A stretch of 9,169 nt of DNA from Bacillota bacterium (GTDB lineage Bacteria > Bacillota > DTU030 > DUMP01), in assembly GCA_012735455.1 (NCBI GenBank), contig JAAYHG010000343.1, positions 1-9,169 of the forward strand, given 5' to 3'. The notes beneath the pieces were generated by a model that had not been told where the DNA came from, ran no database searches, and was given only the letters and a program-made list of their open reading frames with translations. Below are positions 5,472 through 9,169 of this stretch, piece after piece (within the stretch, counting starts at the first letter, position 1; each line of letters opens with the position of its first letter). Position numbers and translations under genes: made by a program.

Positions 5472-7168
5472 AAAAGAAGATAGTGGTCCACACAGCGGCA
5501 GAAGAGACCTGGGTTGCGGTGTTGGAAGATGATGTACTCATGGAGCTGTACGTGGAACAAGGCGCCGTGCAGCGTCTCGTGGGCAACATATATAAGGGCC
5601 GGGTGGAGAATGTTCTTCCTGGCATGCAAGCTGCCTTTGTGAATATCGGATTGGAACGCAATGCCTTCCTTTATGTGGCTGACGCGGTGCCGCGACACCC
5701 GAACGGGGGTGAGGAGGAAGATCCTGCTCCAGCGATTGGACAGGGCATATCAGACGTGCTGCGCGAAGGGCAGGAGGTGGTCGTGCAGGTCAGCAAGGAG
5801 CCCATCGGCACCAAAGGGGCTAGGATTACCACGCACCTTACATTGCCGGGGCGCAACCTGGTCCTGATGCCTGATGTGGATTATGTGGGGGTGTCGCGCC
5901 GGATTGAAAACGAGAAGGAACGTGAGCGCTTAAGAACTGTGGCGCGCCATCTTAAACCGCCGGGGATGGGGCTGATTGTGCGCACAGTGGCCGAAGGCAT
6001 GGCAGAGGAAGATTTGGTTCAGGATGTAGAGTTTCTGCTGAAACTATGGCGCCAAGTGGAGAAACGGATCTCAAACACCAGTGCTCCCGCAGTTGTTTAC
6101 CGTGACTTGGACCTAATCTACCGCATAGTGCGGGACCTTTTTACCCAGGACGTGGACAGCTTTGTGGTGGATAGCCTAGAGGTGTATGAACGGGCTTTAG
6201 AACTGCTGGATATCATGAGCCCAGAGCTAAAGAGTAGAGTGGTTTATTTCGATCCTGATGAAGACATCCTCCAAGTTTACGGTCTAGAGGCAGATCTGGA
6301 GCGCGCTTTTCGCCGTAAGGTGTGGCTTAGATGTGGTGGGTACATAGTCATTGACCAAACAGAGGCCCTGACCGCCATTGACGTTAATACTGGTAAATTT
6401 GTGGGCAGTACTTCTCTGTCAAAGACGGTGCTCACGGCGAACCTGGAGGCAGCGCAGGAGATAGCGCGCCAACTGCGCCTGCGTAATATCGGCGGGATTA
6501 TCATTATTGATTTTATCGACATGGACGATCCAGCTGACCAGGCCCAGGTTATCAGCACCCTGCAGGAATATCTAAAACGGGATAAGGTCAAGGTTAACGT
6601 GTTGGGTTTGACCAAGCTAGGTCTGGTTGAAATGACTAGAAAGAAAGTGCGTCAAGCTCTAGACAATGTTTTCCTCAAGTCCTGCCCTTATTGCGAGGGG
6701 TTGGGCAAGATACCGTCTGAGGAGACGGTTAGCCTTAAGGTACGCCGTCACATTAAGCGTCTTTTGGCTCATGGTGAGGTGGCTGCGCTCTTGGTGGAGG
6801 CACACCCCAGCGTGGCTGCGATCCTCATTGGTTCCGGTGGGGTGGGCCTTGAGGCCCTGGAACAGGATCTAAAGATCCCGATTCACATCCGTGGGGTTGA
6901 GAGCATGCACAGCACGGAATTTTCTGTCAAGCCTTTTCGTTCGCGGGAAGAGTTGCTGGCGGCCGCACTTCCGGTTCGAGTAGGCCAGGTGCTGACGGTC
7001 ACGGTGGAAGAACCGCACCTGAGCAATCCCAAGAATGGAATTACTCGGGTAGAGGGTTTTGTGGTTGATATCGAAAACGGGGCGCACCTGGTAGGCAAGA
7101 CTATTCAGGTGGAGATCACAAAATTGCTGCGCACTTATGCCAAGGCCCGCTATCTGGGGCACAAGTAA
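5468..7168 (+). CDS. rng: Ribonuclease E/G family endoribonuclease
   Basis: This is a single-strand-specific endoribonuclease used in rRNA maturation and mRNA decay, cutting AU-rich sites near monophosphorylated 5' ends. The 566 residues contain an S1 RNA-binding domain (about 36-125, GNIYKGRVENVLPGMQAAFVNIG), the 5'-sensor and RNase H-like regions, then the DNase I-like catalytic domain. The magnesium-binding aspartates are D305 (AIDVNTGKFVG) and D348 (IIIDF). The zinc-link cysteines C406 and C409 (CPYC) join the dimer. It lacks the long disordered RNase E tail but is somewhat longer than E. coli RNase G (about 490), with a C-terminal small domain ending RYLGHK. The GTG start has GGAGG at 5456-5460, 7 bases upstream, and overlaps the preceding stop at GTGA. 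Its last codons lie in a 38-bp direct repeat. Synteny with rplU is typical apart from the reductase gene between them. Confidence 0.96.
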   Translation: MKKKIVVHTAAEETWVAVLEDDVLMELYVEQGAVQRLVGNIYKGRVENVLPGMQAAFVNIGLERNAFLYVADAVPRHPNGGEEEDPAPAIGQGISDVLREGQEVVVQVSKEPIGTKGARITTHLTLPGRNLVLMPDVDYVGVSRRIENEKERERLRTVARHLKPPGMGLIVRTVAEGMAEEDLVQDVEFLLKLWRQVEKRISNTSAPAVVYRDLDLIYRIVRDLFTQDVDSFVVDSLEVYERALELLDIMSPELKSRVVYFDPDEDILQVYGLEADLERAFRRKVWLRCGGYIVIDQTEALTAIDVNTGKFVGSTSLSKTVLTANLEAAQEIARQLRLRNIGGIIIIDFIDMDDPADQAQVISTLQEYLKRDKVKVNVLGLTKLGLVEMTRKKVRQALDNVFLKSCPYCEGLGKIPSEETVSLKVRRHIKRLLAHGEVAALLVEAHPSVAAILIGSGGVGLEALEQDLKIPIHIRGVESMHSTEFSVKPFRSREELLAAALPVRVGQVLTVTVEEPHLSNPKNGITRVEGFVVDIENGAHLVGKTIQVEITKLLRTYAKARYLGHK

Positions 7169-7184
7169 AAGAGAAGGAGGTCAC
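7147..7184 (+). repeat. 38-bp direct repeat, copy 1
   Basis: This copy is identical over 38 bases to 7223-7260, an offset of 76. It holds the last RNase codons (RYLGHK and stop) followed by the ribosome binding site AAGGAGG (7174-7180). No start codon lies at a usable distance after that site: the next bases are TCACGTCGCAGAACGACTAG. In this copy the site therefore appears orphaned. The flanks differ on both sides (C versus A before, G versus C after). Confidence 0.97.
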
Positions 7185-7222
7185 GTCGCAGAACGACTAG
7201 GGTGGTGGTAAAAATGGCATTA

Positions 7223-7260
7223 CCGCTATCTGGGGCACAAGTAAAAGAGAAGGAGGTCAC
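7223..7260 (+). repeat. 38-bp direct repeat, copy 2, supplies the ribosome binding site of the reductase gene
   Basis: This is the perfect second copy of 7147-7184, separated from it by exactly 38 bases (7185-7222). Here the AAGGAGG (7250-7256) is used: the ATG of the FMN reductase gene follows after 9 bases. The RNase-derived part is only a non-coding relic in the original frame. It looks like a local duplication of the RNase gene end linked to arrival or rearrangement of the downstream gene. Confidence 0.97.
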
Positions 7261-7265
7261 CCTCT

Positions 7266-8279
7266 ATGGCAGACTTGTTTTCACCCTTGACGGTCAAAGG
7301 AATCACCTTTAAGAACCGAATTGTTATGCCCCCTATGGCCTCAGCTTTGGCTACGCCGGAAGGTGGCATAACGCCTAAGCACAAGGACCACTATCTGGCC
7401 CGTGCCCGTGCAGGGGTGGCGCTCATCATCCTGGAACACGCTTTTATTGAACCCCAAGGACAGGCCAGCGCCAACCAATTGGGGCTCGACACAGATGAGG
7501 TAATTCCCGCCCTGGTTGAATTGGCAAAGGCACTGCAGGGGGTAGGGGCCAAGGTGGTGCCACAGCTCAACCATGCTGGGAGCAACACCACGGCCGAGGT
7601 TCTTGGTGGAAGCGAGCCTCAAGGACCTTCCTCTGTGGAGAACCCTAGAGGTCGGACTATACCGCGGGAGATGACCCTAGCGGATATAGAGCGGGTGGTT
7701 GATGCTTACGTCCAGGCGGCACGCCGGGTAAAGGCAGCTGGATGTGACGGGGTGGAGATTCACGGTGCCCACGGCTACCTTTTGAACCAATTTCTGTCTC
7801 CCCTAACTAACCGACGCCAGGACGATTACGGTGGGAGCCTCGAAGGGCGCCTGCGGCTGCCTCTTAGGGTGATCCAGGCGGTGCGCGCTGAGGTGGGCCC
7901 GGATTACCTTCTCCTTTACCGTTTGGGAGCCGACGATGGGCTACCTGGCGGTTTTACCATAAGTGAGGCCCGTGAGGTGGCACCGCGGTTGGTAGAGGCA
8001 GGCATTGACATCCTGGACATTTCCGGTGGTATGTGTGGCTATCAGAGAGATGAGAAAGTGCCACCGGCGTTCTTCCTGCCCTTGGCTAGCGGTATCAAAG
8101 AGGTTGTAAGCGTTCCGGTTGTTTGTACGGGTGGCATTAGAGAACCCGAACTGGCGAATTCCATTGTTGCCGAGGGTAAGGCGGACCTTATTGGTATCGG
8201 CCGGGCGCAACTGACAGACCCTGAGTGGGCGATCAAGGCTCGAGAGTGGCATAAGACCGTTTGCCGTGCTCGGCATTGA
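7266..8279 (+). CDS. Old yellow enzyme family FMN oxidoreductase (NADH:flavin oxidoreductase)
   Basis: This is an FMN-dependent TIM-barrel reductase of the old yellow enzyme/2,4-dienoyl-CoA reductase N-domain type. It passes hydride from NAD(P)H to activated C=C bonds in the cytoplasm. Seen in the 337 residues: FSPLTVKGITFKNRIVMPPM at the start (5-24), QLNHAG (100-105), HGAHGYLLNQFLSP (166-179) with the substrate-binding pair H166/H169, DDYGGS (186-191), and the FMN phosphate-binding parts CTGGIRE (287-293) and GIGRAQL (310-316). The cysteine typical of YqjM-type enzymes near residue 26 is absent. The length fits a single-domain enzyme. It lacks the [4Fe-4S] and NAD domains of the roughly 640-residue dienoyl-CoA reductases, and its end (KTVCRARH) falls where those domains would begin, so an ancient truncation is possible. 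AAGGAGG 9 bases upstream sets the start. Its position between rng and rplU is atypical, so it is probably an inserted gene. Substrate unknown. Confidence 0.93.
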   Translation: MADLFSPLTVKGITFKNRIVMPPMASALATPEGGITPKHKDHYLARARAGVALIILEHAFIEPQGQASANQLGLDTDEVIPALVELAKALQGVGAKVVPQLNHAGSNTTAEVLGGSEPQGPSSVENPRGRTIPREMTLADIERVVDAYVQAARRVKAAGCDGVEIHGAHGYLLNQFLSPLTNRRQDDYGGSLEGRLRLPLRVIQAVRAEVGPDYLLLYRLGADDGLPGGFTISEAREVAPRLVEAGIDILDISGGMCGYQRDEKVPPAFFLPLASGIKEVVSVPVVCTGGIREPELANSIVAEGKADLIGIGRAQLTDPEWAIKAREWHKTVCRARH

Positions 8280-8305
8280 CGCTCGCGCAGGCGGTGTGCT
8301 AAAAT
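8276..8305 (+). promoter_or_regulatory. rplU: Strong sigma-A promoter of the rplU-prp-rpmA operon
   Basis: TTGACG (8276-8281, 5 of 6 with TTGACA) and TAAAAT (8300-8305, 5 of 6 with TATAAT) are 18 bases apart. The -10 is also extended, with TG at 8297-8298 giving TGCTAAAAT. The -35 overlaps the TGA stop of the reductase gene (8277-8279). Transcription should start near 8312, leaving a leader of about 75 bases. This makes the ribosomal-protein genes independent of read-through from upstream. Confidence 0.82.
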
Positions 8306-8311
8306 AGGGCG

Positions 8312-8386
8312 TAACGGTTTGCCGCACAGAGCGGGCCAAAAGCGCATGCTGCCTTCTCTGGCGAGCCTGGGTGTGGAGGTAGGAGA
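8312..8386 (+). promoter_or_regulatory. rplU: Structured rplU 5' leader, possible L21 autoregulatory element
   Basis: CCGCAC (8322-8327) can pair with GTGTGG (8371-8376) with one G-U pair. GCCA (8335-8338) pairs with TGGC (8359-8362), and AGC (8341-8343) with GCT (8348-8350). The outer helix includes the first two G bases of the Shine-Dalgarno GGAGG (8375-8379), which is 7 bases from the ATG. An L21 leader family is known upstream of rplU in Firmicutes and is thought to let L21 control its own synthesis. Position and size fit. I folded this by eye and could not test it against the family model. Confidence 0.48.
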
Positions 8387-8698
8387 ATGTATGCAGTAAT
8401 TGAAACCGGTGGTAAGCAGTACCGGGTACAGGAAGGCGACGTGATCTTTGTGGAGAAGCTTGCCCAGGACCCGGACACAGTGGTGGAGTTCGACCGGGTG
8501 CTTCTGGTTGGCAAGGAAGATGGGGTTAAACTAGGAACCCCTGTGGTACAGGAGGCCAAGGTTACTGCAAAGGTTTTGGAGCAGGGCAAGGGCCCCAAGA
8601 TTATCGGTCTTAAGTATAAGGCAAAATCCAACTACCGGCGGCGCTATGGCCATCGTCAGCCTTATACCAAGGTGCAGATCGAAGGCATACTGGCCTGA
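8387..8698 (+). CDS. rplU: Large ribosomal subunit protein bL21
   Basis: L21 binds 23S rRNA and takes part in early assembly of the 50S subunit. The 103-residue product has the standard length and both hallmark regions: the start [18 protein letters not shown], and the basic C-terminal block [18 protein letters not shown] (residues 77-94) followed by KVQIEGI. The ATG follows GGAGG at 8375-8379 by 7 bases. A second purine run (AGGAG, 8381-8385) sits too close to matter. It is the first gene of the rplU-prp-rpmA operon, driven by the promoter at 8276-8305, and may be autoregulated through the leader. The next gene begins only 3 bases after its stop. Confidence 0.98.
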   Translation: MYAVIETGGKQYRVQEGDVIFVEKLAQDPDTVVEFDRVLLVGKEDGVKLGTPVVQEAKVTAKVLEQGKGPKIIGLKYKAKSNYRRRYGHRQPYTKVQIEGILA

Positions 8699-8701
8699 GA
8701 A

Positions 8702-9028
8702 ATGGTAAAGGTTCGCATTGAAACCCTACCTGGAAAAAGGATAAGAGCCTTTGTGGTAAGCGGCCATGCTGGTCGTGCGCCTTATGGACAGGATATTGTC
8801 TGTGCCGGGGTTTCGGCCCTGACTCAAGCGGCGGTCCTGGGTTTGGAGGAATATCTGGGCCTTACCCCTGAAGTGGCGGTACGGGAAGGCTATCTGGCCT
8901 GTAGCCTATCGCAAAACGAATACTGGCAGGAAGAGGCTCAGGCTATTCTCGCTACAATGGTACTTGGACTTAAGGCTATGGCGCGCATGTATCCGGACAG
9001 TATCAGGATTGAGGAGGTGCTAGGATGA
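8702..9028 (+). CDS. prp: Ribosomal-processing cysteine protease Prp (YsxB family)
   Basis: Prp removes the N-terminal extension of ribosomal protein L27 in Firmicutes and relatives. The step is essential in Staphylococcus aureus, because the trimmed end reaches toward the peptidyl-transferase centre. The 108-residue product carries the catalytic pair H22 (SGHAG, 20-24) and C34 ([10 protein letters not shown], 31-40), with D31. These are the same residue numbers I recall for the S. aureus enzyme. The length is normal. Its ATG is 3 bases after the rplU stop and its own stop overlaps the rpmA start (ATGA). The substrate encoded next door keeps a matching cleavage site, so the system looks intact. 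It has no signal peptide, as expected for a cytoplasmic enzyme. Confidence 0.96.
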   Translation: MVKVRIETLPGKRIRAFVVSGHAGRAPYGQDIVCAGVSALTQAAVLGLEEYLGLTPEVAVREGYLACSLSQNEYWQEEAQAILATMVLGLKAMARMYPDSIRIEEVLG

Positions 9029-9169
9029 GAAGCTTTGACCTACAGCTCTTTGCTCGAAAGAAAGGAATGGGTAGCTCGCGTAACGGCCGGGATAGTCATG
9101 CCCAGCGGCTAGGTGTAAAACGTTTTGGCGGTCAGTATGTTACTGCTGGTAGTATTTTGGTACGCCAGC
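9025..9169 (+). CDS. rpmA: Large ribosomal subunit protein bL27 (5' part, cut by window end)
   Basis: L27 sits near the peptidyl-transferase centre of the 50S subunit. The first 48 codons are present. They begin [20 protein letters not shown] and go on through the family's [16 protein letters not shown] block and AGSILVRQ. The first ten residues form the Firmicute N-terminal extension. The LQLFA motif fits Prp cleavage after A10, which would leave RKKG as the mature end. The ATG overlaps the prp stop by 4 bases (ATGA), and GGAGG at 9013-9017 lies 7 bases upstream inside prp. The 3' part lies beyond the window. Confidence 0.97.
   Translation, partial: MRSFDLQLFARKKGMGSSRNGRDSHAQRLGVKRFGGQYVTAGSILVRQ

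Noticed and set aside
7147..7260. Direct repeats with equal-sized spacer as a minimal CRISPR array
   Set aside because: There are only two copies, the repeat is explained by the RNase gene end plus a ribosome binding site, and no cas genes are present.
8042..8347. Minus-strand frames across the reductase end and rplU leader
   Set aside because: They are antisense to well-supported genes and a promoter, and have no recognisable motif.

Overview
The window reads like a chromosomal segment of an anaerobic, spore-forming Firmicute of the class Clostridia, perhaps a Moorella/Peptococcaceae-like thermophile. The class rests on gene order: spoIVFA-spoIVFB, then a radical SAM gene, its partner and an RNase E/G gene, then rplU-prp-rpmA. 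The frequent GTG and TTG starts and the fairly GC-rich sequence fit a finer placement, but that part is inference. All genes supported here lie on the + strand.

Left part (1-1051): the window opens inside the last part of a class I fumarase/tartrate dehydratase beta subunit. Its extreme 3' end looks frameshifted by a small deletion. Next come a 4-oxalocrotonate tautomerase-like enzyme with all its catalytic residues and a small unrecognised membrane protein. A non-coding stretch of about 240 bases follows. It holds a terminator-like stem-loop and, directly after it, a good match to a sporulation sigma-E promoter.

Sporulation pair (1052-2754): spoIVFA (LytM/M23 membrane protein) and spoIVFB (M50 intramembrane metalloprotease with a CBS domain) overlap by 4 bases. 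In Bacillus subtilis this pair controls activation of pro-sigma-K in the mother cell.

RNA-linked trio (2908-7168): a TIGR03960-type radical SAM protein, a TIGR03936/DUF2344 protein and an RNase E/G family endonuclease. Each neighbouring pair overlaps at GTGA, so they are probably translationally coupled. The trio is conserved, but I know of no established job for its first two members. It is the best candidate here for an under-described system.

Accessory gene (7185-8279): a single-domain FMN old-yellow-enzyme reductase sits between the RNase gene and rplU. A perfect 38-bp direct repeat precedes it. The repeat carries the last RNase codons plus a ribosome binding site, and its two copies are 38 bases apart.

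Ribosomal part (8276-9169): a strong sigma-A promoter overlaps the stop codon of the reductase gene. It is followed by a structured rplU leader, rplU (L21), prp (the protease that trims L27) and the first 48 codons of rpmA (L27). The L27 start carries the N-terminal extension that Prp removes.
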